64,000 nucleotides of DNA from Malachius bipustulatus (GCA_910589415.1 OU342638.1:38041579-38105578); one strand, 5' to 3'. Counted from the stretch's first letter, positions 1-13,525 are shown. Notes: generated by a model from the letters alone, not told the origin. Numbers and translations are program-made.

Positions 1-2826
1 GATAATCGAAATTAGCCCGCCAAATCGTTATTTGTGATCATTTTTCGCTCAAATTTGGGACTTAAACGTTTTTTGACATTGTCTTTTACTTTTTGAAATT
101 AAAAATTTTCCACAGCTACAACGACAAAAGCTACAATCGCTAACTTGAAAACGATAAATCCTGAATGGGATCTGAGTTCTTCATTAACGTCTTCCTGATC
201 GATTCATCTTTAGAACAAATTTTCATGAAAATCGCTCCATAATATCAAAAGTAGTACGAAAAGTGAACCTTTACGGACTAGTAATAATCGAAATTAGCCC
301 GCCAAATCGTTATTTGTGATCATTGTTCGCTCAAATTTGGGACTTATACGTTTTTTGACATTGTCTTTTACTTTTTGAAATTAAAAACGGTCTACAGTTA
401 CAATGACAAAAGTTACAATCGCTAACATGAAAACGATAAATCCTGAATGGGATCTGAGTTCTTTACCAATATCCTCGTGATCGATTTATCCTAAGAACAA
501 ATTTTCATGAAAATCGCTCCATAATATCATAAGTAGTCCGAAATGTGAACCTTTACGGACGCGTGATAATCGAAATTAGCCCGCCAAATCGTTATTTGTG
601 TTCAGTTTTCACTCAAATTTGGCACTTATACGTTTTTTGACATTGTCTTTTACTTTTTGAATATAAAAATGATCTACAGTTAAGATGAGAAAAGTTACGA
701 TCGTTAACTTGTAAACGATAAATCCTGAGTGGGATCTGAGTTCTTTATTAACATCCTCCTGATCGATTTATCATAAGTACAAATTTTCATGAAAATCGCT
801 CCATAATATCAAAAGTAGTACGAAAAGAGAACCTTTACGGACTCGTAATAATCGAAATTAGCCCGCCAAATCGTTATTTGTGATCATTTTTCACTCAAAT
901 TTGGGACTTAAACGTTTTTTGACATTGTCTTTTACTTTTTGAAAATAAAAACGATCCATAGTTACGATGACAAAAGTTACAATCGCTAACATGAAAACGA
1001 TAAATCCTGAATAAGAACTGATTTCGTTATTAACATCCTCATGATCGATTTATCATAAGAACAAATTTTCATGAAAATCGCTCCATAATATCAAAACTAG
1101 TACGAAAAGTGAACCTTTAACGACTCGTAATAATCGAAATTAGCTCGCCAAATCGTTATTTGTGTTCAGTTTTCACTCAAATTTGGCACTTATACGGTTT
1201 TTGACATGGTCTTTTACTTTTCGAAATTTAAAACGATCTACAGTTACGATGATAAAAGTTACAATCGCTAACTTGAAAACGATAAATCCTGAATAGGAAC
1301 TGATTTCGTTATTAACATCCTCATGATCGATTTATCATAAGAACAAATTTTCATGAAAATCGTTCCATAATATCAAAAGTAGTACGAAAAGTGAATTTTT
1401 ACGAACTCGTAATAATCGAAATTAGCCCGCCAAATCGTTTTTTTGTGATCATTTTTCGCTCAAATTTGGGACTTAAACGTTTTTTGACATTGTCTTTTAC
1501 TTTTTGAAAATAAAAACGATCCATAGTTACGATGACAAAAGTTACAATCGCTAACATGAAAACAATAAATCCTGAATAAGAACTGATTTCGTTATTAACA
1601 TCCTCATGATCGATTTATCATAAGAACAAATTTTCATGAAAATCGTTCCATAATATCAAAAGTAGTACGAAAAGTGAACCTTTACGGACTCGTAATAATC
1701 GAAATTAGACCGCCAAATCGTTTTTTTGTGATCATTTTTCGCTCAAATTTGGGACTTAAACGTTTTTTGACATTGTCTTTTACTTTTTGAAAATAAAATT
1801 GATCCACAGTTACTATGAGAAAAGTTACAATCGCTAACTTGAAAACGATAAATCCTGAATGGGATCTGAGTTCTTTATTAACATCCTCCTGATCGATTCA
1901 TCTTTAGAACAAATTTTCATGAAAATCGCTCCATAATATCAAAAGTAGTACGAAAAGTGAACCTTTACGGACTCGTAATAATCGAAATTAGCCCGCCAAA
2001 TCGTTATTTGTGATCATTTTTCACTCAAATTTGGGACTTATACGTTTTTTGACAATGTCTTTTACTTTTTGAAATTAAAAACGGCGGTCTACAGTTACAA
2101 TGACAAAAGTTACAATCGCTAATTTAAAAACTATAAATTCTGAACAGAAACTGATTTCTTTATCAATATCCTCGTGATCGATTTATCCTAAGAACAAATT
2201 TTCATGAAAATCGCTCCATAATATCAAAAGTAGTACGAAAAGTGAACCTTTACCGACGCGTGATAATCGAAATTACCCCCCAAATCGTTATTTGTGGTCA
2301 GTTTTCACTCAAATTTGGTACTTATATGTTTATTGACATTGTCTTTTACTTTTTGAAAATAAAAATGATCTACAGTTAAGATGAGAAAAGTTACGATCGT
2401 TAACTTGTAAACGATAAATCCTGAATGGGATCTGAGTTCTTTACCAATATCCTCGTGATCGATTTATCATAAGAACAAATTTTCATGGAAATCGCTCCGT
2501 AATATCAAAAGTAGTACGAAAAGTAGACCTTCACGGACTCTTAACAATCGAAATTAGCCCGCCAAATCGTTATTTGTGGACAGTTTTCACTCAAATTTGG
2601 CACTTATGTGTTTTTTGACATTGTCTTTTACTTTTTGAAAATAAAAACGATCCACAGTTACGATGACAAAAATTACAATCGCTAACTTGAAAACGATAAA
2701 TCCTGAATGGGAACTGATTTCTTTATCGATATCCTCGTGATCGATTTATCTTCAGAACTAATTTTCATGAAAATCGCTCCATAATATCAAAAGCAATACG
2801 AAAAGTTAACTTTTACGGACTCTTAT
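1..2826. repeat. 282-bp tandem satellite, about 10 copies
   Basis: Ten head-to-tail copies are seen. The anchor AATCGAAATTAGC falls at about 4, 286, 568, 850, 1132, 1414, 1697, 1980, 2265 and 2546, a period of 282-285 bp. Each unit also contains GACATTGTCTTTTACTTTTTG, written here as positions about 75-95 of the unit, and a GATCGATTTATC segment. Copies differ by scattered substitutions and fall into two sub-types at unit position ~40 (one with CAGTTTTCACTC, the other with CATTTTTCGCTC). The array is cut by the window start and ends abruptly near 2826, where a short piece of the unit (TTGACATTGTCTTTTA) recurs. No coding potential is seen. Confidence 0.95.
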
Positions 2827-3345
2827 TGACATTGTCTTTTAATGTGGTATCAGACTTCCTACTCTTAAAAAAAATAAATAGCTGCTTATCTCGCTTAAAC
2901 CATGTACGTTTTTCAGTTGTCAATATATAACATGGAACAATAAAAGAGTGATCTAAACATTTTCAGGCGAGTTTTATAAGTGAATTATAGAAAAAAATAA
3001 TAAAAGACGCGGCAACTGGGCAAGAGGGTGCATTCAACTCGGGGATTATTCCGGTCGAGACGAGATGGCAACCCTTTCAGGAAACGTACATGTACGTTTA
3101 CGACCGGTGGCATGTGTAGTAACTTGGTAAGTGTCATATAATGCAGAAGACAGGAAAGATCGAGAGCGGGGCTGCTGAAAATATGAAATCCCCAGCGTGA
3201 AAAAAACCACCCTCGCTCACCGTCAACCGCGCGGGGTGGATGAGTTATTATTCCCGTCAAAACTGACACTCCCTCGTCTCCTGTTTAGTGTAGTCTTTAA
3301 TTTTCCTGATTTTTTTTCAAAGTCTCAAGACTCAAATCGCGCTCA
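2827..3345. other. unique spacer between satellites
   Basis: No repeat of the neighbouring families and no convincing coding region. Small open frames on both strands overlap each other and match nothing I recognise. Confidence 0.6.
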
Positions 3346-4356
3346 AATTATTATAACGAGTGATTTTTTTTCGATTTTTCAAAATGGTTACTATAACGAA
3401 AGAACGATCGTGTTCTCTAGAATCTTCTGTATATTTATTTTATTTATTTATATATTTAGGTATAACGAGTGATTTTTTATCTATAATTATAACGAGTGAT
3501 TTTATCCGAGTGCTTATAAGTAGCTGATGAGCGAGAAGATATGTTATTTCTAGCGAATTGTTTAGAATGTATAGCGAGTGATACTTCAGGCTAACAAGAG
3601 AGTCAACAACGGGCCGATTGTCCCTATGTCGTATTGGTATAACGAGTGATTTTTTATGATCGATGATGCTATTATAACGAGCCAATTTTTTTATAACAGA
3701 TCTTTTGGGAGAGGTTAAACGCATTTTGAACTACCGAACCTTCTCTAAGTCTTACTGTTATAACGAGTGATTTTTTTAGACGGTTTTAATTGAATTATAA
3801 CGAGTGATATTAAATTTTAATTACATCATAAAAAAATTAAGATAGCTTACAGCTACCTATGAAATCTATTAATTGATTTTTTGAATATAAAAAACAGTAT
3901 AGAATTTTTTTATAACGAGTGATATGTTTATAAGAAAATAACGAAAAGATCCACGTTTATTGCAGATTATCGGCAGCATTGGTGGCGTATTAATTATACT
4001 GAGTGAACAGAGAACAATAAAAAAGTTATAGGGCTACCTAATTGTTTCTAGATGTTCGCTCGCGTTTATTATAAGTTATAACGAGTGATAAAAAAATGAT
4101 AATTATAAACAAAATGATGATAATTTGTATTGAGCGGTTTTTCTTGCCATAAAGCGTCTATAATTTCCGGATTATTCCAAATCCTATTTTTTATAACGAG
4201 TGATTTTTTGTGACGCTATAAATTATAACGATTGATACGTTTATAAGAAGGGCCATAGGAGAAAAAGGAATTCTAACAAAAGAGTGACAGACTGTCGAAT
4301 AATTGTCTCTGTATACAATACATGTTCGTTCATATTTATTATAACGAGTGATACAT
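3346..4356 (+). repeat. degenerate TTATAACGAGTGAT repeat, forward arm
   Basis: About a dozen copies of TTATAACGAGTGAT or one-base variants lie at irregular spacing, for example near 3350, 3461, 3488, 3637, 3758, 3795, 3910, 4078, 4192, 4223 and 4340. At about 4047-4090 the motif is preceded by TCTAGATGTTCGCTCG. That is the reverse complement of the segment that follows the motif in the array at 5455-7545, so this region is an old, diverged, inverted relative of that satellite. Confidence 0.85.
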
Positions 4357-5440
4357 CATGATTCCCGTTTACTGTCACTTTCCCACGTCTTCCTGTCCAG
4401 TGTAGTCTTCGATTTTTCTGATTATTCACTTATTATTACCAGATCCAGATACAATCAAGTCGGGAATAATAATAAGTACAACAATCAGAGCGAATTGGAA
4501 TTTGGTCGGAGTAGGAGTTGGAGTTGCATCGCATAGTCTCCTTAATAATAACCCCGCTCTGGATTATATTAGAGGCAAACGTATCAGCGCACCCGTGGGA
4601 TGCGGGATCCGGGAATAATAATTATTAGATACACGACGTTAGTAACGAGATAACTTGGGGATGATTGCATTAGAATTTAGAACTGAGGTTATAGTCACGT
4701 CGGGAACTCGGAAAGGGTTGCTCGCTCGCAGTCTCATTATTATATTGACAAGTGACATGCATTTCGCGTGGGCGATGCGCTAAGGTGATGTCGGTCAAAA
4801 ATTATTACAATGAAGCGAATCAAAAAAATAAGGTTTATTCCCCCGAGGAACTAGTACCCAGTAAAAAAAAAGCCTGCTGATGAGCATTTCTTCTTTTTTT
4901 TGGAAGGAGGGGATTACTTAATAAATAATCTACCCATTTCTGAAATGTCATTATCGTTAAAGAATCGGACAGGTTCGTATGTATTCCGCGGCCGGAGAAC
5001 AAAACACGCGCTGCTCGCCTATCCCGATCAGATAACTCGACGGACCGATCTGACTTTTAATGGTTTTCTAACCCTTTTTTAACTCGCCCGATTTACACTT
5101 TTTAAGTGATAAATCATGTATCGAAATATATAACGACGGTTCTCGTACTGCAGGTATTATAATACCTACGGATAGAGCCCGGATGATTAATCATTTATAA
5201 TATGTATACCGGGCGTTCGGTCATGGGAATCCAGATACCGGTTCAATAATACTTTTCGGTGTAGTAGTGGATCTACATATTTTTACCAGCTCAGGTATTT
5301 TCGGTTCGTTTTGTTTGTCCCTGCCCGTTTAAAGAACGCATTTGATGGAGAATTGGATAAATAATAATGAAGCTGGAGAGACAATCTTGCAATAAATGAA
5401 TCATTTTGTAGCTTTTCTATTATTAAAAGTGATTGTTTGA
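4357..5440. other. unique island between inverted satellite arms
   Basis: About 1.1 kb of mixed composition without the satellite motif. It contains short unique GC-rich segments such as the part near 4980-5050. No gene is recognised. It is bounded by forward motif copies on the left and reverse copies on the right. Confidence 0.6.
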
Positions 5441-7545
5441 AAAAATCACTCGTTATAATAAAATATGAGCGAACATTTGCAGACAATCTCAATTTAGTAA
5501 GTCTATGACTCTTTTTTAACAGTCGCTTTTCTTGTATGCACCATTTTATAAACATATCACTCGTTATAATATTCAGAGCATCACAAAAATTTCACTCGTT
5601 ATAAAAAAAAATTATTCAGAGACAAACTAAGCAGCTCTGGGAGCTCTTTTAGATTCAAAAATCACATTTCATAGATAGCTTTAAACGATCTTAAATCATT
5701 CTTTTTCATAATTTAAAATCCATTATCACTCGTTATAATAAATACGAGCGAACATCTAGAAACAATCCGGCAGTATATGACTCTTTTTTAAAACTCCCAT
5801 CTCTCTTATGCATCATTTTATAAACATATCACTCGTTATAATATTCAGAGCATCGCAAAAAATCACTCGTTATAAAAAAAAATGATTGAGAGACAAACTA
5901 AGCAGCTCTGGGCGCTCTTTTAGATTCAAAAATCACTAAATACACTTCATAGATAGCTTTAAACGATCTTAAATCATTCTTTTTCATAATTAAAAATCCA
6001 TTATCACTCGTTATAATAAATACGAGCGAACATCTAGAGACAATCCGGCAGTATATGACTCTTTTTTAAAACTCCCATCTCTCTTATGCACCATTTTATA
6101 AACATATCACTCGTTATAATATTCAGAGCATCACAAAAAATCACTCGTTATAAAAAAAATGATTGAGAGACAAACTAAGCAGCTCTGGGCGCTCTTTTAG
6201 ATTCAAAAATCACTAAATACATTTCATATATAGCTTTAAACGATCTTAAATCATTCTTTTTCATAATTTAAGATTCATTATCACTCGTTATAATAAATAC
6301 GAGCGAACATCTAGAGACAATCCGGCAGTCTATGACTCTTTTTTAAAACTCCCATCTCTCTTATGCAACTTTTTTTTAACATATCACTCGTTATAATATT
6401 CAGAGCATCGCAAAAAGTCACTCGTTATAAAAAAAATGATTGAGAGACAAACTAAGCAGCTCTGGGCGCTCTTTTAGATTCAAAAATCACTTAATACACT
6501 TCATAGATAGTTTTAAACGATCTTAAATCATTCTTTTTCATAATTTAAGATTCATTATCACTCGTTATAATAAATACGAGCGAACATCTAGAGACAATCC
6601 GGCAGTCTATGACTCTTTTTTAAAACTCCCATCTCTCTTATGCAACTTTTTTTAACATATCACTCATTATAATATTCAGAGCATCGCAAAAAGTCACTCG
6701 TTATAAAAAAAAAATGATTGAGAGACAAACTAAGCAGCTCTGGGCGCTCTTTTAGATTCAAAAATCACTAAATACATTTCATATATAGCTTTAAACGATC
6801 TTAAATCATTCTTTTTCATAATTTAAAATTCATTATCACTCGTTATAATAAATACGAGCGAACATCTAGAGACAATCCGGCAGTGTATGACTCTTTTTTA
6901 AAACTACCATCTCTCTTATGCACCATTTTATAAACATATCACTCGTTATAATATTCAGAACATCGCAAAAAATCACTCGTTATAAAAAAAAATGATTTAG
7001 AGACAAACTAAGCAGCTCTGGGCGCTCTTTTAGATTCAAAAATCACTAAATACATTTCATAGAATGCTTTAAACGATCTTAAATCATTCTTTTTCATAAT
7101 TTAAAATTCATTATCACTCGTTATAATAAATACGAGCGAACATCTAGAGACAATCCGGCAGTGTATGACTCTTTTTTAAAACTCCCATCTCTCTTATGCA
7201 CCATTTTATAAACATATCACTCGTTATAATATTCAGAGCATCGCAAAAAATCACTCGTTATAAAAAAAAATGATTCAGAGACAAACTAAGCAGCTCTGGG
7301 CGCTCTTTTAGATTCAAAAATCACTTAATACACTTCATAGATAGCTTTAAACGATCTTAAATCATTCTTTTTCATAATTTAAAATCCATTATCACTCGTT
7401 ATAATAAATACGAGCGAACATCTAGAGACAATCCGGCAGTCTATGACTCCTTTTTAAAACTCCCATCTCTCTTATGCACCTTTTTTTTAACATATCACTT
7501 GCTATAATATTTAGAGCATCGCAAAAAATCACTCGTTATAACAAT
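5441..7545 (-). repeat. 277-bp tandem satellite carrying ATCACTCGTTATAA, reverse arm
   Basis: Eight units are seen. The anchor ATCACTCGTTATAATAAATA starts at about 5455 (diverged), 5725, 6003, 6280, 6557, 6835, 7113 and 7391, a period of 277-278 bp. Each unit holds three copies of ATCACTCGTTATAA: one at the start, and two separated by about 30 bp in the middle. The units between 5725 and 7400 are very similar and so recently homogenised. The last unit breaks off near 7545. Confidence 0.95.
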
Positions 7546-8220
7546 CTGAGCGAACCTTCAGTCAAAGAAATTTCAGCAATAAAACGTCAAATCTCGCTCG
7601 CGCGCTTTCTCACTCTCTCTTTTCCTCTTTCCCCAACCGTCGTTCTTTTAAAAGTCGCATACGAAAGAAGAGAATCCGGCAACATGAAAGCGAGACGTCA
7701 CGTCATTCAGAGCACGTGCGACGATGCGCACACTGCGGCCACGATGATGATGATAATAAAAAGTGCGAATCAAGTCGTCCATGATTTATCCCGAGGGACG
7801 CCCGAGCGCGTAAGGGTCGATGGAGAGAGCCGACGAGCGGTTCTTCCCCGGGATGTGAGCCGCGCGGCAGCATCTTTTTCGTTTTATTGCCGGTAATGAA
7901 ACCGGGCAAGCATCAACTTTTCTTCTTCTTTTTCTGCGCCTTCACGGTGTCTATCGTTGTAATCGGTCGTTTTGCCCCGATGCAGCAGTTCCGGAGACCG
8001 TTTTATACTCACGGAAGGAATATTGAAAAGTTAGTTCGTGGAATTTTTTCCCCTTCTCCCTTCTCTCCCTGCTCTCTCTTTCGCTGGAAAGTTATTTATG
8101 TCGACGCAATACAGGGCGTACTTACTCTCGAAAAAATAGTAATTTATATTAGAAAAGTTTTTTAAGTTTCTACGAAAATAGAAAGAATCAGAGTCGGACG
8201 AAGTGGGAACTTTCTCAAAG
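7546..8220. other. unique GC-richer spacer
   Basis: Unique sequence. An open frame of 140 codons (7474-7896, plus) begins inside the satellite and runs into this spacer. It has no recognisable domain and I do not call it a gene. Confidence 0.5.
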
Positions 8221-9800
8221 AAGAATCGCGTTATTAGAAAGGCCCTAAACTGTTTTTTAGAAGTTCATATAAGTAGAATACTATTTCTATGAGACGCTGT
8301 GAATAGAGTTTGAGAAAGCAATTTATTTTCTAAAATTCTAGAAGTGTCATTAGAAAGCCCTGGCTCAGAATAATTTGGAATTTCTTCCGAATTTTAAGAG
8401 AGTCAGGAGAATAATTCTGACAGAAACCCTAAACCTCTTAAATAAGTATTTCCTTATAAAAAGGTTCGTGTTTCCTTTAAAAAGTGTCATTAGAAAGTCC
8501 TTATTCAGAAGATTTTAATTTTGTCTTCTGATTTTTAAAATGTGCAAGCGGTACAATTCGGAAACAATAACTATGTATACGTTTTATAAAAGTAATGTCC
8601 TGTAGGAGTAAGCCAGTGTTTCCTAAAAAGAGAGTCATTAGAAAGTACTGGTTCAGAAGTTTCTGCAATTTCTTCTGAATTTTTAGAGAGTAAGCGAAAG
8701 AATCCCCAAAGAAGCACTGATATTGTCAGAAAACTCATTAAATATAGGAGAAATAAGCTAGCGTTTTCTCGAAAAAGTATTTTTAGAAAGTCCTTGTTCA
8801 GAATATTTCGATTAGATATTTTTGTGAATTTTTAAACGACAGTGGAACAATTCTGAAACAAAAACTATTCGTTTTATAAAAATGGAAAAACCTATGAGGG
8901 AAAATTAGCGTTTTATTGCGAAAGTGTCATTAGAAAGTCCTAGTTCAGAAAAATCTGGAATTTGTTTCGAATTTTTAGAGAATCAGCATAATAATTGTGA
9001 TAGATACACTAATCCTCTTAGATAATCATGAACTATAGAAGAAAGCTAGTGTTTCTTTTAAAAAGTCTCATTAGAAAGTCCTCGTTCAGAAGATTCTCGA
9101 TTTTTCTGAATTTTCTACAAGCAAGCGAAACAATACCGAAACCAGAACAATGCGTTTTATATAAGTCATGTCCTATAAGAGAATGCCAGCGTTTTCTTGA
9201 AATAGTGTCATTAGAAAGTCCTAGTTCAGAAAATTCTCGATTTTTCTGCATTTTCTACGAGAAAGCGGAATAATTCCGAAACAAGAACTATGCGTTTTAT
9301 AAAACTCATTTCCTATTAGGAAAAATTAGCCTTTTCTTGCAAAAGTGTCATTAGAAAGTCCTAGAAGTGTCATTAGAAGAATGGCTCAGAGGATTCTTGC
9401 ATTTCTTCCGAATTTTTAGCTAGTGAACCGAATAATTTTGATAGAAATTCTAATCCTCTTGCATAAGTATTTCCCTATAAAGGAAAGCTCGTGTTTCCTT
9501 TAAAAAGTGTCATTAGAAAGTCCTCGTTCACAAAATTTTCATTTTTTTTTCTGAAATTTCAGAATAATTCCTAAACAAGTACTAAATGTTTTATAAAAAT
9601 AATTCCCTATACGAGAAAGCCAGTGTTTCCTAAAAAGAGAGTCATTAGAAAGTCTTGGTTCAGAAGATTCTGGAATTTGTTCCGAATTTTTCAGAAAGTC
9701 AGCAGACTAATTATGATTCTGCTTCTGCTAATTCTTAGAAAAGTCATTACATATAAGAGAAAACTAGTGTGTCATTAGAAAGTCGTCAGTGTAGTATATT
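8221..9800 (+). repeat. degenerate ~140-bp satellite with CATTAGAAAGTCC anchor
   Basis: About eleven diverged units share GTGTCATTAGAAAGTCC followed by GTTCAGAA and a TTC/GAA-rich stretch. Anchors lie near 8233, 8351, 8490, 8638, 8783, 8930, 9071, 9210, 9348, 9508, 9647 and 9776, a spacing of roughly 120-150 bp. Between anchors the shared text includes TCCGAATTTTTAGAGAG and CGTTTTATAAAA. The family resembles the 31-37 kb satellite in period and in its TTC/GAA content, but I cannot align the two along their whole length. Confidence 0.85.
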
Positions 9801-11689
9801 TTGACAAGAAGTCTGTCTGCAGATCTTCCGGGAGTTATTTTTATTGTTATTATTATTTCTTTTGTGACGACATAAGCTTTTGAAGAGTAATCGAGGGGAA
9901 ATATTGCTTTCTCCCGGAACTAAGTAGAAAGTCATAAAGTTTCAGTGGAAAGCCAGTAAAGTATTTCAAACGGTTATGTTATAGAGCTACGTTTGAGGAC
10001 TTGGAACGATATTTCATGTTCAATTTGTCCCATGAAATCTCGGTTAGATAAATGGTTCGTTCTCGGTCGAGCATAGAGAACGTCATCAGTAGAAAGCAAT
10101 AGATTGTGTAAGTAATTATTAGGTTTATCTCTCTTTATTAATTTAGAAAGCTTACAAAAAGAGAGTGGAGTATTTATGAAGAGGTGACGAGGGAGAAAGC
10201 TTTCTAATTATGAAACGGACGCCTTTCTCTCTTGATGGTTTTAAAATTCCCCAGATCTGGGGAATAAAACTTATTTGATTACAATCGAGACGGGGGACTT
10301 TTCTTAAATAACGAACGACAAAGAAGAGATCATTCGTTTAGGAGACGTGTATACACAGAACGGGAATCCGTGCTGTCTGTTCCTTTTGTGCAGCGCGCCG
10401 GATTGAAGAAGAGAAAGGCTAGCGGAGACAAAAGGGGTTAACTGGAGACAGGAGAGCTTTTAGCCGGAATCCCTTTTCCCCCTTTTTATGCGCCCTCCTT
10501 CCTTAGTTACCTTATACGTGTCGGCACAAAGAATAATTCACCTTTTATATACACAATAAAATACAAAAGGACGTTTCACTTCCCACGCGAAAATGACAAC
10601 GATGTATCGTGTCAGTGTCACGCGATGAAATATGTCTCGTAGACGGAAAATTCGCTTTTTTTTCTCATTTTTTAACGCCACGTTGCCGGGGCAATATAAG
10701 CACTCAATTTCCTAGTAAATGCATTTCTACGTTCGAAGACGACCCAGTTCTGCTCTCTATAATAATAGGTAGCCGCGTAAAAAAAGACAAGTAAACGGAA
10801 AACTTTCGACAGAAGTTTTCCCATCACGACGGGGCGAATCGCGGGCTAGCCGAGAGGAGACGTAAACGACTTCAATGGGACGTGAATGGATGCTTTTCTT
10901 TATCTCGGACTCGGAATACTGAGTCGCGGACAATGAAAAATCCGGAAAACATGCTAAAACACGTCCAGATCGTTCGTTCCTCCCCCGGGAGGACGAGACG
11001 TGGTCGGAGGGAAATTGTTGCGTTGCGATGTAGTCGAAATTTTCCCTCGGCTGAGATAAAACTGAAAGTTCATTTTTATATTTCCATTAGTTCTAATGAT
11101 GAGGGTTTAGAAGATGTTCGAAACAGGTTGAGGTGATTATTTTTCTACAAATAAAAAAAGAAAGAAAGAAAATTAGGTATATAACTGACGACTTGGCAAC
11201 ATTTACATACTCCTAAAACAAATAGTGACGTCGTAATCCCTTAAGTGCATACCTGGGAACGTACGAGTATAACGACGTGATTTTTATAACTGCCGGTAGG
11301 AAAATATAATAAAATTTTATACGAACAATATGCTGCCGGGCAGTTGTCTTATTATTTTATTATTTTAAAGAATCCAGAGTTTCCTGCCGTTCACGGTGTT
11401 CAGTTCCGTCGCCGAAGATCGTTAATAATATAATTAATCTCGCCCCGCGTTTGCTGCTTTTTTAGGAATATACAGAGTGAGACCTTTAAAAAACGTATCA
11501 AACATAAAGTGACTACTTATCAATTGAATTAAAAGCACTGATAAGGAAAAAAATTAAAATGACCTTTTTCTAAATCATGGGATTCATCCATTTTAATTCT
11601 CCGGTGTTCCTCAAGGATCAAACCTATCACCTATCATATCATTTTTCAAACTGTATAAAAAAAATGTCGTTATAATTTCTCTCAATCTA
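9801..11689. other. unique intergenic stretch
   Basis: No tandem structure and no convincing gene. It includes a short AAAG microsatellite near 11153-11170. Short open frames (for example 10609-10794 and 10882-11136, plus) carry no recognised domain. Confidence 0.5.
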
Positions 11690-12395
11690 GGTCAGCTCAT
11701 TTTCCCCCAACCCAGGTCAGCTCATTTCCCCCCAACCCAGCTCAGCTCATTTTCCCCCAACCCAGGTCAGCTTATTTTCCCCCAACCCAGGTCAGCTCAT
11801 TTCCCCCAACCCAGGTCAGCTCATTTTCCCCCAACCCAGGTCAGCTCATTTTCCCCCAACCCAGGTCAGCTCATTTTTCTCCAACCCAGGTCAGCTCATT
11901 TTCCCCCAACCCAGGTCAGCTCATTTTCCCCCAACCCAGGTCAGCTCATTTTTCTCCAACCCAGGTTAGCTCATTTTCCCCCAACCCAGGCTAGCTCATT
12001 TTTCTCCTAACCCAGGTTAGCTCATTTTGAACCACTCCAGGTCAGCTCATTTTCCCCCAACCCAGGTCAGCTCATTTTCCCCCAATCCAGGTCAGCTCAT
12101 TTTTCTCCAACCCAAATCAGCTCATTTTTCTATAACCCAGGTTAGCTCATTTTCCCTCAACCCAGGCTAGCTCATTTTTCTCCTAACCCAGGTTAGCTCA
12201 TTTTGAACCACTCCAGGTCAGCTCATTTTTCTCCAACCCAGGTTAGCTCATTTTCCCCCAACCCAGGCTAGCTCATTTTTCTTCTAACCCAGGTTAGCTC
12301 ATTTTGAACCACTCCAGGTCAGCTCATTTTCCCCCAACCCAGGTCAGCTCATTTTTCTCCAACCCAGATCAGCTCATTTTTCTATAACCCAGGTT
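11690..12395. repeat. 25-bp minisatellite, about 28 units
   Basis: The core CCAGGTCAGCTCATTTTCCC recurs every 24-26 bp. Variants are AGGTTAGCTCATTTT and AGGCTAGCTCATTTTTC. A longer period of several units is visible around GAACCACTCCAGGTCAG, which occurs three times between about 12029 and 12320. The reverse complement, AAAATGAGCTGACCTGG, matches a module in the satellites at 38-41 kb and 61.6-63 kb. Confidence 0.95.
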
Positions 12396-13525
12396 AACAC
12401 TTTTTTTGACAATGGTCGTTTTTTGACAATTTTCCCTGTTTTTTTGACAATCCAGGTCAGTTCATTTTTAATGATCCTCAGCTATTTTTTTAATGATTCA
12501 TATCAGCACTCTTTCCTTAACAGAGAATTGTTTGAAAGAAGAGTTTGATACTTCTTGCTATTTAGACGACGTATAGTATGCCACAGAGTTTTAATTTGAG
12601 ATTGCACAGAGCTCTGAAGTGCAAAAATTTGGGCAAAAAGTGCAAAAATTTGGGGGAAAAGTAAAAAAAATACAATTTTGTGAGCAAAATTTGTGCCAGC
12701 CAACTTTAAATTTGGTTCGGCGACTCAAAAAACATGGAGGGGCGAGATAATCAAAACAATATGGCTAAACTTTCCAAAACTCCACGCAATGAGAATATGT
12801 TTTTTTTCGCACCCTCTACCGGTGGAACGGTTAGTCTTACAAGAAAAACGTTTCCTATAAGAAATGAAGAAAATTTTATCTGCTTCAATTTTGTATATAG
12901 AACGACCTTGTCAAAAAACCGCTTCCTTTCTGAGATATAGCCAAAAACTGAAAAAAGTGCGAAAATTTTGACAAAAAGTGCAAAAATGTTGACAAAAGGT
13001 GCAAAAATATGGGGGAAAAGTGCCAAAAAACAATCTTGCGGGTCACATTTTTACCAGTTAAGTTCAAATTCGTGTTCAGGGACCCAAAAAACAGAGAGAC
13101 TTTCCTCTGAACCCGCATTTTATTCCTGATACGCCTAGCCTGAGAAGTGGTTGAAAATTGCAACCCTTGATATGAGTTTTCCATTGTGAATTTTTGTGGA
13201 GTTTCAAACTTTTCAAAAATACCCCCTTACTCGCTCTGAACCATTTTAGTCTCTTACATTTTATTCGTAAAATGTGCCGTTTTAGAGCAACGAAAAAAAA
13301 ACCCTTCATGCTTATCAATTTCCAGAAAAAGGGTATTTTCACACGTTGATTCAATTATGAAAATTATCGCCATTTTGGAAATTAGGTTATTGAAATTTTC
13401 CAAGATCATACCATATCACTATAGTTGTCTACTGTAAAAATTTCAGTTCGATTCCTTCAAAAATGTGCTCATAAATGGTTATAGAAATTTAGCCTTTTTA
13501 TACCCTTTTCCTACCCAAGAGAATC
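12396..13525. repeat. composite repeat segment (360-bp unit plus part of 640-bp unit)
   Basis: From about 12600 this carries one unit of the ~360-bp family (AGTGCAAAAAT repeats, ACCGGTGGAACGGTTAGTC near 12818). It then carries a linker (GAACCCGCATTTTATTCCTG near 13110) and the tail of the ~640-bp family (TGTCTACTGTAAAAATTTCA near 13424, TTTTCCTACCC near 13506). The same order of parts is found at about 25970-26740, so the two are copies of one composite segment. Confidence 0.85.

Noticed and set aside
5441..7545. Regularly spaced ATCACTCGTTATAA copies as a CRISPR-like array
   Set aside because: The sequence between copies is itself repeated in every unit, so there are no unique spacers, and the context is eukaryotic.
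7474..7896. 140-codon plus-strand frame
   Set aside because: It starts within the 277-bp satellite and runs into unique DNA, with no domain or supporting signal.
11690..12395. AGGTCA in the 25-bp minisatellite as a nuclear-receptor response array
   Set aside because: Many units have AGGTTA or AGGCTA instead, and a 25-bp spacing is not a known direct-repeat response element. The segment is better explained as the shared ACCTGG module.
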